Source of the DNA: Bradyrhizobium commune
GTDB lineage: Bacteria; Pseudomonadota; Alphaproteobacteria; Rhizobiales; Xanthobacteraceae
Reading direction: 5' to 3'
Assembly (NCBI RefSeq): GCF_015624505.1
Contig: NZ_CP061379.1
Span: 3,410,001 to 3,474,000, forward strand
Length of the DNA: 64,000 bases
The notes under the pieces are model-generated. The model did no database searches and was not told where the DNA came from. It saw only the letters and a list, made by a program, of their open reading frames with translations. Positions 9,198-18,031 of this stretch are shown here, piece after piece (position 1 is the first letter of the stretch; the number at the start of each line of letters is the position of its first letter). A program made the position numbers and the translations under genes.

Positions 9198-10015
9198 TAC
9201 GCCTTCACCTTGTTGGTCGGCCAATTGTGGGTCTCGGCGGTGGCGTCGCGGCACCAGCGGTAGAAGGCGTCATAGAGCAGCATGCCGGCCTCGAGCTGCT
9301 CGAGGTCGTCGTCATACATCCGCGACAGCCCGAGCGAGGCTGCGAGCAGGCCCGGAGCTTCCGGCGCGAGATCAGGCCGGGCGGTGTCGGCGCCGCGCAC
9401 CAGCGTTGCAAGGCGCAGCAGTGCTGGCGTCGCGATCCCGAATTCCTCGATCATGACGTCGAAGGTGCAGAGCTCGCCGCGGTGGCTCCAGAACACGTTC
9501 TCGATGTCGAAGGGCGCGGCGTTGAAGCGCTCGCCGACGGCGACCACCTCGGACGGCGCCACATACAGAAACACCGCGTTGGGATCGACGAAGCGGCGGA
9601 TCAGCCAGGGGCAGGCGATGCGGTCGATCTTCGGTCGGGCCCGCGTGACCCAGACAGTGCGGCCCTTGGCGTCGCGCGGCGGCAGCTTGGTCGCGTCGAC
9701 CAGGGGCAGCTTTGCCGCCTTCCAGGCTTCGAAGCCGCCCTCCAACGTCTCGGCGGGGATGCCGAGCTGCCTGAGCCAGGCCGCCGTGCCCTGCGCGAGC
9801 TTTGCGCCGCGCAGGCAGGAGACGATTGCCGTGCGGCCGGCGAAGTCACCGCCCCAGTCCGGGACATTGTCGTGGCTGAGCTTGATCGAGCCGGGAATCA
9901 GCCGCCGGTCGGCGGCAAAATCCTCGTCCGTCCGCACGTCGATCAGGGCAGGGGCGTTTGCCGTGCCGATCAGCCGTGCCAATTTGTCAGAAGATATCGT
10001 TGTGTAGGAAGACAT
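9197..10015 (-). CDS. chrB: Rhodanese - ChrB-type chromate resistance fusion protein
   Basis: This 272-aa two-domain protein has an N-terminal rhodanese fold (about residues 1-105, DVRTDEDFAADRRLIPGS) with a catalytic-loop Cys in VSCLRGAKLA. A ChrB C-terminal domain follows (about residues 120-272: TVWVTRARPKIDRIACPWLIRRFVD, and FWSHRGELCTFD). ChrB proteins act in chromate resistance, in some species as the chromate-responsive regulator of chrA. Here the usual N-terminal part is replaced by a sulfurtransferase-like domain, suggesting a redox or sulfur-transfer role. ATG 10015 (MSSYTT) is chosen over one at 10036 as the natural start of the rhodanese fold. It is first in the chrB-chrA operon and divergent from dmeF. 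Confidence 0.88.
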   Translation of the reverse strand: MSSYTTISSDKLARLIGTANAPALIDVRTDEDFAADRRLIPGSIKLSHDNVPDWGGDFAGRTAIVSCLRGAKLAQGTAAWLRQLGIPAETLEGGFEAWKAAKLPLVDATKLPPRDAKGRTVWVTRARPKIDRIACPWLIRRFVDPNAVFLYVAPSEVVAVGERFNAAPFDIENVFWSHRGELCTFDVMIEEFGIATPALLRLATLVRGADTARPDLAPEAPGLLAASLGLSRMYDDDLEQLEAGMLLYDAFYRWCRDATAETHNWPTNKVKA

Positions 10016-10210
10016 GATGCGCCCTCGTAAAATCAAACGGGACGCGATACTTGGGCATGTCGCCTCGTGGGGAGATCGCTCAAATCCCCATGAGCGGCAT
10101 TACAGCGAAACCGCGCCGGGCTGTCAATCGGCTCGTTTCCTTGATTTTGTCCTGATGTCCCGCAGGTCTATATTGCGGGTCAACGGACCGGACCTTTCGG
10201 AGAGCCTTCG

Positions 10211-11182
10211 ATGCATTCCCATTCCATTGACCAATGGACCCATGACCACGCCTTCCTCGGCGACAAGCACGACGAGAATGAGCGGCGCACCTGGCTCGTG
10301 GTCGTCCTGACACTGGTCATGATGGTCGGCGAGATCGTCGCCGGCTCGCTGTTCGGCTCGATGGCGCTGCTCGCCGACGGCTGGCACATGGGCACGCATG
10401 CGGCAGCGCTCGGCATTGCCGCCTTCGCCTACCGCTTCGCGCGCCGGCACCTGGGGAACGCGCATTTCACCTTCGGCACCGGCAAATTCGGCGATCTCGC
10501 CGCTTTCTCCAGCGCGATCATCCTCGGCCTGATCGCGGTCGAGATCGCCTATGAGAGCGTGCTGCGGCTGATCAATCCGGTGTCGATCGTCTATGGCGAG
10601 GCCATTGCGGTCGCAGCGCTTGGCCTCTGCGTCAACCTCGCCAGCGCCTGGCTGTTGCGCGACAACCATGATCATCACCACCACGGCCATGATCACGGTC
10701 ATGCGCATGACCACGACGATCACGATCACGACCACGACCACGACCATCACCACCATCATCACGACAACAACCTCCGCGCAGCCTATATCCATGTCATGGC
10801 TGATGCCGCGACCTCGGTGCTGGCGATCGGTGCGCTGCTGGTGGCGCGGTATTCGGGATGGGTCTGGGCCGATCCGGCGGTCGGCCTGATCGGCAGCGCC
10901 GTGATCGCGAGCTGGGCGTTCGGCCTGATCAGGAGCTCCGGCGCGGTCTTGCTCGATGTGCGCGCGGACGAGACGCTGGAGCGGACCATCCGCACGCGGA
11001 TGGAGGTCGGCGACGACCGCGTCACCGACCTGCATCTGTGGCAGGTCGGCCCCGGCCATTGCGCCGTGCTGGTCTCGGTGGTGTCGGACCAGCCAAGGCA
11101 GCCGGCGGTCTACAAGCAGCGGCTCGCCGGATTGAGGGGGCTGAGCCACGTCACGGTCGAGGTCGAGACTTGTCCGCACTAG
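10211..11182 (+). CDS. dmeF: Cation diffusion facilitator, DmeF-type Co/Ni exporter
   Basis: This inner-membrane CDF antiporter expels divalent metal; the DmeF subgroup prefers cobalt and nickel. There are six predicted helices in 323 aa. The membrane metal site is visible in ADGWHMGTHA (TM2) and HVMADAATS (TM5). Between TM4 and TM5 is an extreme histidine/aspartate loop, residues about 152-186, with 20 His, likely a cytoplasmic metal-buffering loop. The N-terminus is also His-rich (MHSHSIDQWTHDHAF), as in DmeF. No DmeR-type regulator is adjacent. The stop codon lies within a 15-bp tandem repeat array. Confidence 0.9.
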   Translation: MHSHSIDQWTHDHAFLGDKHDENERRTWLVVVLTLVMMVGEIVAGSLFGSMALLADGWHMGTHAAALGIAAFAYRFARRHLGNAHFTFGTGKFGDLAAFSSAIILGLIAVEIAYESVLRLINPVSIVYGEAIAVAALGLCVNLASAWLLRDNHDHHHHGHDHGHAHDHDDHDHDHDHDHHHHHHDNNLRAAYIHVMADAATSVLAIGALLVARYSGWVWADPAVGLIGSAVIASWAFGLIRSSGAVLLDVRADETLERTIRTRMEVGDDRVTDLHLWQVGPGHCAVLVSVVSDQPRQPAVYKQRLAGLRGLSHVTVEVETCPH

Positions 11183-11255
11183 ACCTTGTCCGCGCTAGAC
11201 TTGCTCACACTGGACTTGCCCACACTGGACTTGCCCACATCAGACCTGCCCGCAT
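11165..11255. repeat. Tandem 15-bp repeat at the dmeF 3' end
   Basis: Six degenerate units of GAGACTTGTCCGCAC type follow one another (11165, 11180, 11196, 11211, 11226, 11241); the second is 16 bp. The first unit encodes the last five residues of DmeF (ETCPH) and the second unit supplies the TAG stop, so the array looks like an amplification of the end of the gene into the spacer. Confidence 0.75.
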
Positions 11256-11355
11256 TGATGTGATCGGCGGGGCCGGGAATTTTCACCCGCGGCCGGGTTT
11301 GGTCATCGGTATCGGCGCGCGCCCTCGCGCGTCACGGTCAAAAGGAACAACAACC

Positions 11356-12183
11356 ATGCGTCGGGTCGGCCTTGTCCTCTCCGCCATCGCTCTCCTCCTG
11401 TCCGCCTCGGCGGCGTCCGCGCAGTCGGAAAAGCCGGGGGTCGAGAAGCTCTACATCATGAATTGCGGGGAGGGTGTTGCCGGCGACATCGGGCGCTGGT
11501 CGCCCGGGGTGAATGAAGGCCAGTCGATGGACTTCGTCGACACCTGCTATCTCATCAAGCACACGAAGGGCTGGTTCCTGTGGGACACCGGCATCCCCGA
11601 TGCGGTCGCCGCGATGCCGAACGGGCTCACGCCGGCCGATCCGAAGGCCGTGACCTGGAAGCGGCCGAAGACGCTCGCCTCGCAGCTCGAGCAGATCGGC
11701 GTCAAGCCGGCCGACGTCAAGGCGATGGGTATCTCGCACACCCATCCCGACCATATCGGCAATGTCGAGATGTTCCCGCAGGCCATGCTCTACGTGCAGA
11801 AGGCCGAATATGACTGGCCGGGCGCCAACAACGAGCCGCGCTTCAAGCCCTCGCATCCGGTCGAGCTCCTGTCGGGCGACAAGGACGTGTTCGGCGACGG
11901 CAGCCTGACCATCCTCTCGACGCCCGGCCACACGCCGGGGCACCAGTCGCTGCTGGTGAAACTGCCGAAGACCGGCGCGGTGCTGCTGTCCGGCGACGCC
12001 GTCCACTTCAAGAGCAATTGGGAGAACCGGCGCGTTCCCGTCAACAATTTCAATAAAGACCAGACGGTCGCCTCGATGCAGAAGATCGCCGACACGCTCG
12101 ACAAGGAAAAGGCGCAGCTCTGGATCAACCACGACAAGGCGCTGCGCGACAGCCAGAAGATGTCGCCGGAGTTTTACGAGTAG
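11356..12183 (+). CDS. Secreted metallo-beta-lactamase-fold hydrolase (AHL-lactonase-like)
   Basis: This 275-aa protein has a cleavable signal peptide (positive start, hydrophobic core to about residue 23, cleavage near SAASAQ), so it is probably periplasmic. The MBL metal motif is present as SHTHPDHIGN (HxHxDH), with downstream ligands in TPGHTPGHQS and GDAVHF. It resembles the AHL-lactonase/AttM-AiiA branch, but secretion and length also suit other esters or lactones; the substrate is unresolved. ATG 11356 is preceded by AAAGGAAC. It follows the dmeF repeat array and stands alone. Confidence 0.85.
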   Translation: MRRVGLVLSAIALLLSASAASAQSEKPGVEKLYIMNCGEGVAGDIGRWSPGVNEGQSMDFVDTCYLIKHTKGWFLWDTGIPDAVAAMPNGLTPADPKAVTWKRPKTLASQLEQIGVKPADVKAMGISHTHPDHIGNVEMFPQAMLYVQKAEYDWPGANNEPRFKPSHPVELLSGDKDVFGDGSLTILSTPGHTPGHQSLLVKLPKTGAVLLSGDAVHFKSNWENRRVPVNNFNKDQTVASMQKIADTLDKEKAQLWINHDKALRDSQKMSPEFYE

Positions 12184-12371
12184 CTGCTGGCGGCACTCCT
12201 GTTGCCACACAGGTGGCAGCGGGCTGTGTGAGCGGCCCCTTCAATGCTCCGGACCAGGAGACGATTGTGGGGAGTGGGCTGGCGTTGCGATCGCGCTTGT
12301 CTCGAGCAGCTTGGGCGACGCGTCGCCGTGTTCGCCGGCATCTGGATTGCGACCAGCCAGGCGAAGCCGGC

Positions 12372-12563
12372 TTAGCTTTTCGGAGCGGTGACCTGCGGCG
12401 GGCTCGCGTCCGGCGTCTTCTTCGGCTTCAGCGTACCGGCATAGAACGAGACCAGCCACACCAGCATGATGGCGAGGAGATAGACGCCCCAGGCCTGAGG
12501 CGGCGTCATGGCCCAGCGCAGGAGGCCTTTGAACGAGCGGGGCGGGCGAGTGTCTTCGGTCAT
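12372..12563 (-). CDS. Small single-span membrane protein
   Basis: This 63-aa protein has one hydrophobic segment (WGVYLLAIMLVWLVSFYAG, about residues 25-43) between a basic N-terminus and a Lys/Pro-rich tail. It starts 31 bp after the MFS gene stop on the same strand, so it is probably the second gene of that operon. No family was recognised. Support comes from the well-placed helix and tight spacing rather than a known domain. Confidence 0.6.
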   Translation of the reverse strand: MTEDTRPPRSFKGLLRWAMTPPQAWGVYLLAIMLVWLVSFYAGTLKPKKTPDASPPQVTAPKS

Positions 12564-12594
12564 GGTGCGCTTGTGCGCGAAAGCGGCAGCGGGG

Positions 12595-13752
12595 TCAATC
12601 CGGCCGCGGCGCGAGGCGGATCAAGAACAGCGCGGCCAGCGCCGACAGGCTGAGCGCTGACGAGACCATCAGCACCTTGGCGCCCATGACGTCGATCAGC
12701 AGGCCGAAGGCCAGCGGCGCCACCGCCTGCGCCATCCGCGCCGGCGCGCCGATGATACCGAGGCGGTAGCCAAAATCCTTCGGGCCGAAGATCGAGAGCG
12801 GCAGCGTGCCGCGTGCGATCGTCAGGATGCCGTTGCCGGAGCCGTGCAGCAGCGCAAAGGCGCTTGCGGCAGGGGCACTGAAAATGGCGATGACGGCAGC
12901 TCCAAGCGGATGCGTGAGGCAGGCAAGCCGCGTCGACCACAGCGGATGAAAGCGGCTGAGAAAACCCGCCTCGAGAATCCGCGCGGCCACTTGCGCCGGA
13001 CCGATCAGCGCACCGGCCGCGATCGCCTCGACATGCGTCGCGCCCGTCGCCTCCAGGATGCGCGGGAAATGCACGGCCATGGCGCCGGTGACGGTCCAGA
13101 CCGCGGCGAAGACGAAGGCGAGCATGATCATGGTGCGATCGAGCGGCAGATGCGGCTTTTCCGCCGTCGTCGCGGCCTGCTTCGCGCCCTTGATCGCAGG
13201 CAGCGTGAAGAAGTTGAGCGGCAGGCCGATCAGGATGTTGGCGGCCGCCCAGGCGAAACAGGTGTCGCGCCAGCCGATATGGGCGAGGCCCCAGGCGGTG
13301 AGCGGCCATCCGACCGTCGAGGCAAAGCCCGCCATCAGCGTGATGCCGGTGATCGAACCGCGTGCCTCGGTGCCATAGATGCGGCCAAGCGCCGCGAAGG
13401 CGGCGTCATAGAGCCCCATCGCCATGCCGATGCCGAGCACGAGCCAGGCGAACGACATGAGTGCCACCGACTGTGAGAACCCGAGCAGCACGAGGCCGGC
13501 GGCAATCGTCAGGTTCGAGGCCGACAGCACCTGCCGTCCGCCGACGAGATCGATCTGCCGCCCGATCCGCGGACCGAGCATGGCGGAGATCACCAGCGAG
13601 GCCGAGAACGCGCCAAAGATCCAGTTCGTGGAGATGCCGAGGTCATGCGCCATGGGATCGGCGACCAGCGCCGGCAGATAATAGCTCGAGGCCCAGGCCA
13701 GGGTCTGCGTGGTGCCGAGCGCCAGGATGATCGGAAGCTGGCGCTGGCTCAT
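12595..13752 (-). CDS. MFS transporter
   Basis: This 385-aa major facilitator protein has about 12 helices and acts at the inner membrane; the substrate is unknown. The MFS motif A region between helices 2 and 3 appears as GPRIGRQIDLVGGR, and LGIGMAMGLYDAAFAALGRIYG resembles the helix 4-5 region of YbfB-like or nitrate/oxalate-type MFS proteins. It is transcribed with the small membrane protein downstream and away from the cyclase gene at 13919. No adjacent substrate gene points to a cargo. Confidence 0.88.
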   Translation of the reverse strand: MSQRQLPIILALGTTQTLAWASSYYLPALVADPMAHDLGISTNWIFGAFSASLVISAMLGPRIGRQIDLVGGRQVLSASNLTIAAGLVLLGFSQSVALMSFAWLVLGIGMAMGLYDAAFAALGRIYGTEARGSITGITLMAGFASTVGWPLTAWGLAHIGWRDTCFAWAAANILIGLPLNFFTLPAIKGAKQAATTAEKPHLPLDRTMIMLAFVFAAVWTVTGAMAVHFPRILEATGATHVEAIAAGALIGPAQVAARILEAGFLSRFHPLWSTRLACLTHPLGAAVIAIFSAPAASAFALLHGSGNGILTIARGTLPLSIFGPKDFGYRLGIIGAPARMAQAVAPLAFGLLIDVMGAKVLMVSSALSLSALAALFLIRLAPRPD

Positions 13753-13918
13753 ATCCTCGTATTTCTGGTCGCGGATGTCATCGGTTGCATTTGCGGCCCG
13801 CGGCGCGAGCGCGTCAACAGCGTCCGCGACATATTCGATCTGTTGCAGGCGGGAGCCTCGGATGGGCAGGATTCGCGCCCGGCCTTTCGCTCGTCACGAA
13901 TGCACGCCATAATGGCGT

Positions 13919-15178
13919 ATGCAAATGACCTCGCGCCTCGCGCTGATGAACTGGCTGACCGGCCAGGGGCTCACGGGCCTGCCCGAAAGCGAACTGCTCC
14001 GCGGCTTCTGCGAGCGCTGCCGCGCCGAAGGGCTGGAACTCTCGCGCGGGCTGGTCGTGATCGACACGCTGCATCCGATCTATGAGGGCCGCGGCTTCCG
14101 CTGGAGCGACCGTCCCAGCAACGAGAGCGACGTGTTCGAATACGGCTCGACCGCCGAAGGCGACGCCGCCAAGAGCTGGCGGCGCTCGGTGTTCTTCCAC
14201 ATGCTCGAGCATGGCCACGACGAGATGGTGATCGATCTGGCCGATGCGCCATCGATGGATTTCTCGCAGCTCGGCGAGCTCGTCGAGAAGGGCCACAAGC
14301 ATTATCTCGCCTTCGTGCACCGCTTCGGCGAGAACGGCGCGCTCGGCCTGATGGATTGTCTCTATTCCTGCTGGACCACGCGCCGCGACAGCGGATTTTC
14401 CGAGCCGGAGCTCGCCGCTCTACGCGATCTCGTGCCGGTGCTGGGGCTCGCGATCAAGTCGGGGCAGCAGGTCGATATCGCGCGCACGCTCGGCCGGGTC
14501 TATCTCGGCCGCGGCGCCTCCGAGCAGGTGCTGGGCGGCCGCATCTCGCGCGGCGTCACCGAGCGCATCAACGCCGTGCTGTGGTATTCCGATTTGCGCG
14601 GCTCGACCGGGATCAGCGAGAGCATCGGGCCGGACGAGATCATCCCGTTCCTCAACGATTATGCCCAGGCCGTGATCGACGCGATCCACGACGCCGGCGG
14701 CGACGTGCTGAAGCTGATCGGCGACGGCGTGCTGGCGATGTTCACCGGCGAGGACATGGCGGATGCCAGGCGCGCCGGGTTACGCGCCGAACACCTGTTC
14801 CGCAAGAACGTCACGGCGCTGAACGCGCGCCGGACGGCTGATGGCCGTCCCACCACGTCCGCCTATATCGGGCTGCATGTCGGCGAAGTCTTTTACGGCA
14901 ATATCGGCAGCGAGGACCGGCTGGATTTCACCGTGGTGGGCCCGACCGTGAACGAGGTCAGCCGCATCGCCTCGATGAGCCGCTCGGTCGACCGCGAGCT
15001 GCTGGCATCGGCCGAGTTCTACAAGGGACTCGATGCCGCCGGCCGCCGCTATCTCGTCTCCACCGGCCGCTACGCGTTGCGCGGCATCGGCCGCGCGCAG
15101 GATCTCTACACGCTCGATCCCGAGGTCGACAGCAACGAGCCGGTGACCGGCGCCTATGAGCGCTATCTGGCGAGCTAG
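13919..15178 (+). CDS. Class III adenylate/guanylate cyclase with N-terminal sensor-like domain
   Basis: This 419-aa soluble nucleotidyl cyclase makes cyclic AMP (or cGMP). Residues 1-180 form a GAF-like sensory region without membrane segments. The catalytic domain spans about 215-385, with both metal aspartates present in YSDLRGST (Asp225) and KLIGDGVLAMF (Asp269). The substrate-site Lys precedes the second Asp, as in adenylate-type enzymes. GNIGSEDRLDFTVVGPTVNEVSRI is the conserved dimerisation/transition-state region with Asn and nearby Arg. A homodimer is expected. The input signal is unknown. Its TAG stop overlaps that of the convergent MFS gene in CTAG. Confidence 0.92.
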   Translation: MQMTSRLALMNWLTGQGLTGLPESELLRGFCERCRAEGLELSRGLVVIDTLHPIYEGRGFRWSDRPSNESDVFEYGSTAEGDAAKSWRRSVFFHMLEHGHDEMVIDLADAPSMDFSQLGELVEKGHKHYLAFVHRFGENGALGLMDCLYSCWTTRRDSGFSEPELAALRDLVPVLGLAIKSGQQVDIARTLGRVYLGRGASEQVLGGRISRGVTERINAVLWYSDLRGSTGISESIGPDEIIPFLNDYAQAVIDAIHDAGGDVLKLIGDGVLAMFTGEDMADARRAGLRAEHLFRKNVTALNARRTADGRPTTSAYIGLHVGEVFYGNIGSEDRLDFTVVGPTVNEVSRIASMSRSVDRELLASAEFYKGLDAAGRRYLVSTGRYALRGIGRAQDLYTLDPEVDSNEPVTGAYERYLAS

Positions 15179-16419
15179 CACCGCGCAGTCACTGTGTCCC
15201 CCACCATGTCCGGCTGCCGATCCAGCGCCACCGCAGGCGAGAGCCAGATGACCAGCGCCTGGACGCCGAACACGGCCGCCGCGAGATAGAGGCACGCTTC
15301 CGCGCTCCAGAAGCCGCCGACGATCGCGCCCAGTGCCGAGCCGAGCGGGCGGGCGCCATAGCTCATGATGTTGATGGCGGAGACGCGGCCGAGCAGGCGC
15401 GGCGGCGTCACGGACTGGCGCAGCGTCGTGGTCGAGATCACCCAGAGGATCGGCCCGACACCGAGCAGGAAGAAGCTCAAGGCCGCCAGCCAGGGCGAGG
15501 GGATCAGCACCGTCAGCGCCATCACGATTGCGGCGACGAAGCCGGTGACCGGGCCGAGGCCGACCACGATGCCGAAGGCGATGCGCGTCATCACGCGCGT
15601 GGCGAACAGCGCGCCGATCACCATGCCGACGCCATACATGGTCAGCACCGTGCCGACGCCGGCTGCGGTCAGGCCGAGATGGCGCACGGCATAGGGCACG
15701 AACACCGCAATCTGGAGGAACCAGCCGGTGTTGAAGATGAACTGGGTGATGAACACCGGGCGCAGCAGTGCGTGATGAAACACGAAGGCCGCGCCTTCGC
15801 GGATGTCCTGGAATGGATGCCGCCGCGGCGTCGGCGCGCGGGCGGGCTCGTAGATGCCGGAGAGCAGAACGACTGCAATCGCCGAGAGCGCGGCGGCAAA
15901 GCCGAAGGCGGGGCTTGCACCGAGCCAGCCGACCAGCGCGCCGCCGACCGCAGGTCCGCTGGCAAAGGCGATGGTGCGGGCAAGCTCGATCCGGGCATTG
16001 GCGGCCGGCAGCAGCTCCGCGCTCACCAGCGAGGGCACCAGCGCTGGCGCCGCCACGCTGTAGACGACGGTACCGCACACGGCCGTGAAGCCGAGCAGGG
16101 CCAGCAGCGACAGATTGAGCGCGCCGAACGCGAGCAGCAGCACGATCGCCGCGAGTGCCGCAGCGCGCAGCGCTTCGGCGCCCGCCATCAGCGCGCGGCG
16201 CGAGATGCGGTCGGCGAGCAGGCCAGCCGGAATGGCGAACAGCACGAAGGGAAGGGTCAGGGCCGTCTGCAACAAGCCGGTCTGGCCCTCGGCGACGCCG
16301 AGCGTCAGCACGGCGACGATCGGGGCAGCCGCCAGCGCGACCTGTTCGGCCGATTGCGCTGCGAGGTTGGACCAGGCGAGGCGGTTGAAGGTGCCGGGGA
16401 GGCGAGGAGTATTCGGCAT
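15175..16419 (-). CDS. MFS transporter, EntS-like
   Basis: This 414-aa inner-membrane carrier of the MFS-3/EntS-like branch, which includes enterobactin and macrolide exporters, has about 12 helices. Motif A is present as AGLLADRISRRALM between helices 2 and 3. The central cytoplasmic loop is PTPRRHPFQDIREGAAFV, typical of this branch, followed by a PRLLGRVSAI motif in the second half. It is probably an exporter of unknown substrate. The gene is divergent from mntH and convergent with the cyclase gene. Confidence 0.87.
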   Translation of the reverse strand: MPNTPRLPGTFNRLAWSNLAAQSAEQVALAAAPIVAVLTLGVAEGQTGLLQTALTLPFVLFAIPAGLLADRISRRALMAGAEALRAAALAAIVLLLAFGALNLSLLALLGFTAVCGTVVYSVAAPALVPSLVSAELLPAANARIELARTIAFASGPAVGGALVGWLGASPAFGFAAALSAIAVVLLSGIYEPARAPTPRRHPFQDIREGAAFVFHHALLRPVFITQFIFNTGWFLQIAVFVPYAVRHLGLTAAGVGTVLTMYGVGMVIGALFATRVMTRIAFGIVVGLGPVTGFVAAIVMALTVLIPSPWLAALSFFLLGVGPILWVISTTTLRQSVTPPRLLGRVSAINIMSYGARPLGSALGAIVGGFWSAEACLYLAAAVFGVQALVIWLSPAVALDRQPDMVGDTVTARC

Positions 16420-16544
16420 GGGTATTTCCTTGGCGCAATTCCTGCAAAGTCGGGTTGGTCGCAGTATCCGCCTGCGGGGATGGCCAAACCCACCCGCTTT
16501 CCGACAGCGCCGGGCAGGAGGGGAGCCAATGCGGCTAGATGCAG

Positions 16545-16561
16545 TTGCAAATGAGTTGCAA
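16545..16561. promoter_or_regulatory. Candidate Mur/Fur-type operator before mntH
   Basis: TTGCAA-ATGAG-TTGCAA is a perfect 17-bp dyad, 28 bp upstream of the mntH start at 16590. Rhizobial manganese transporter genes are known to be repressed by the Fur-family protein Mur at TGCAA-containing sites, and this dyad fits that pattern. It overlaps the alternative upstream ATG at 16539, which argues against that start. Confidence 0.55.
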
Positions 16562-16589
16562 TAAGACCCGACTTCGGTATTATGCCAGC

Positions 16590-17957
16590 ATGGATGCCCG
16601 ATCGCCCGATCTGACCCAAAATCTGACCCGAGACGCCGCTGCCGGCTGGCGCTCCGATGCGCCGACCACCAAGAGCCTGGCCGAGGTCAATGCCTCGGTC
16701 GCCCTGCCTGCGGCGGGCGCATGGTGGCGGCGGCTGCTGGCCTTCGTCGGCCCGGGCTACATGGTCTCGGTCGGCTACATGGACCCCGGCAATTGGGCGA
16801 CCGACCTCGCCGGTGGATCGAAGTTCGGCTACACGCTGCTCTCGGTCATCCTGCTCTCGAACCTGATGGCGATCCTGCTCCAGTCGCTGGCGGCGCGGCT
16901 CGGCATCGTCACCGACCGCGACCTCGCGCAGGCCTGCCGCGCCACTTATTCGCCTGCGGTGAATTTCCTGCTCTGGCTCGCTTGCGAGGCGGCGATCATC
17001 GCCTGCGATCTCGCAGAAGTCATCGGCACCGCGATCGCGCTCAAGCTGCTGTTCGGCATTCCCCTGATCGGCGGCGCGCTGCTCGCGGCGCTCGACGCCT
17101 TCCTGCTTCTCGTGCTGATGAACCGCGGCTTCCGTTTCCTGGAAGCCTTCGTCATGGCGCTGCTCGCGGTGATCGCAGTCTGCTTCGCGGTCCAGATCGT
17201 GGCCGCGGCGCCGCCGGTGGCCGAGGTTCTGCACGGCTTCGTGCCGAAGGGCGAGATCTTCACCAATCCGGAGATGCTCTACATCGCGATCGGCATCATC
17301 GGTGCGACCGTGATGCCGCATAATCTCTATCTGCATTCGTCGATCGTGCAGACGCGCGCCTATGAGCGCAACGACGAAGGCCGCCGCGAGGCGATCAAAT
17401 GGGCGACGACGGACTCGACCATCGCCCTGATGCTGGCGCTGTTCGTCAACGCCGCGATCCTCGTGGTGGCCGCCGCGACCTTCCACAAGAGCGGCCATTC
17501 TGAGGTCGCCGAGATCGACCAGGCCTTCGAGCTCTTGTCACCGCTGCTCGGCCTCGGCATCGCCTCGACGCTGTTCGCGGTCGCGCTGCTCGCCTCCGGC
17601 CTCAATTCGACCGTGACTGCGACGCTCGCCGGTCAGATCGTGATGGAAGGCTTTCTCGATCTGCGGCTGCCGAGCTGGGCGCGCCGCCTGCTCACGCGCG
17701 GCATCGCGATCGTTCCGGTGATCATCGTCACCGCGATCTATGGCGAACGCGGCACGGCGGATTTGCTGGTGTTCAGCCAGGTCGTGCTGTCGATGCAGCT
17801 GCCCTTCGCCGTCATCCCGCTGGTCCGCTTCGTCTCCGACCGCCGCAAGATGGGCCAGTTCGCGATTCCGGTCTCGGTCGCAGCGATGGCGTGGATCGTC
17901 GCGGGCGTGATCGTGGTGCTGAATCTGAAGCTGCTGGCGGATACGCTGTTCGGGTGA
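16590..17957 (+). CDS. mntH: Nramp-family Mn(II)/divalent metal:H+ symporter
   Basis: This inner-membrane Nramp importer takes up manganese. It is 455 aa with about 11 helices. The unwound TM1 metal site reads [14 protein letters not shown] and the TM6 site reads [14 protein letters not shown]; the DPGN and MPHN residues that coordinate the metal are intact. A cytoplasmic N-terminal extension of some 50 residues precedes TM1. ATG 16590 (MDARSP) is preferred because the upstream in-frame ATG overlaps the probable operator. It is likely repressed by Mur under Mn sufficiency. It is monocistronic, ending before a large hairpin. Confidence 0.93.
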   Translation: MDARSPDLTQNLTRDAAAGWRSDAPTTKSLAEVNASVALPAAGAWWRRLLAFVGPGYMVSVGYMDPGNWATDLAGGSKFGYTLLSVILLSNLMAILLQSLAARLGIVTDRDLAQACRATYSPAVNFLLWLACEAAIIACDLAEVIGTAIALKLLFGIPLIGGALLAALDAFLLLVLMNRGFRFLEAFVMALLAVIAVCFAVQIVAAAPPVAEVLHGFVPKGEIFTNPEMLYIAIGIIGATVMPHNLYLHSSIVQTRAYERNDEGRREAIKWATTDSTIALMLALFVNAAILVVAAATFHKSGHSEVAEIDQAFELLSPLLGLGIASTLFAVALLASGLNSTVTATLAGQIVMEGFLDLRLPSWARRLLTRGIAIVPVIIVTAIYGERGTADLLVFSQVVLSMQLPFAVIPLVRFVSDRRKMGQFAIPVSVAAMAWIVAGVIVVLNLKLLADTLFG

Positions 17958-17962
17958 GGTGC

Positions 17963-18024
17963 GAATGGTGAGTGGCGAGTAGCGAATGGAGTTCGTTCCA
18001 CTCGCTATTCGCCACTCCCAATTC
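17963..18024. terminator. Large imperfect hairpin between convergent mntH and bpt
   Basis: GAATGGTGAGTGGCGAGTAG pairs with the complementary CTATTCGCCACTCCCAATTC across a short loop, giving a stem of about 28 bp with a few mismatches. It lies between two converging stop codons (17957 and 18032) and probably ends transcription in both directions, although it lacks a U-tract and may be a dispersed palindrome. Confidence 0.55.
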
Positions 18025-18031
18025 ACGTCCT

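Noticed and set aside
14780..16447. Long open frame on the minus strand overlapping the cyclase and MFS genes
   Set aside because: It is a GC-driven shadow frame with Arg/Ala/Gly-rich, domain-free sequence; the recognisable MFS protein uses another frame.
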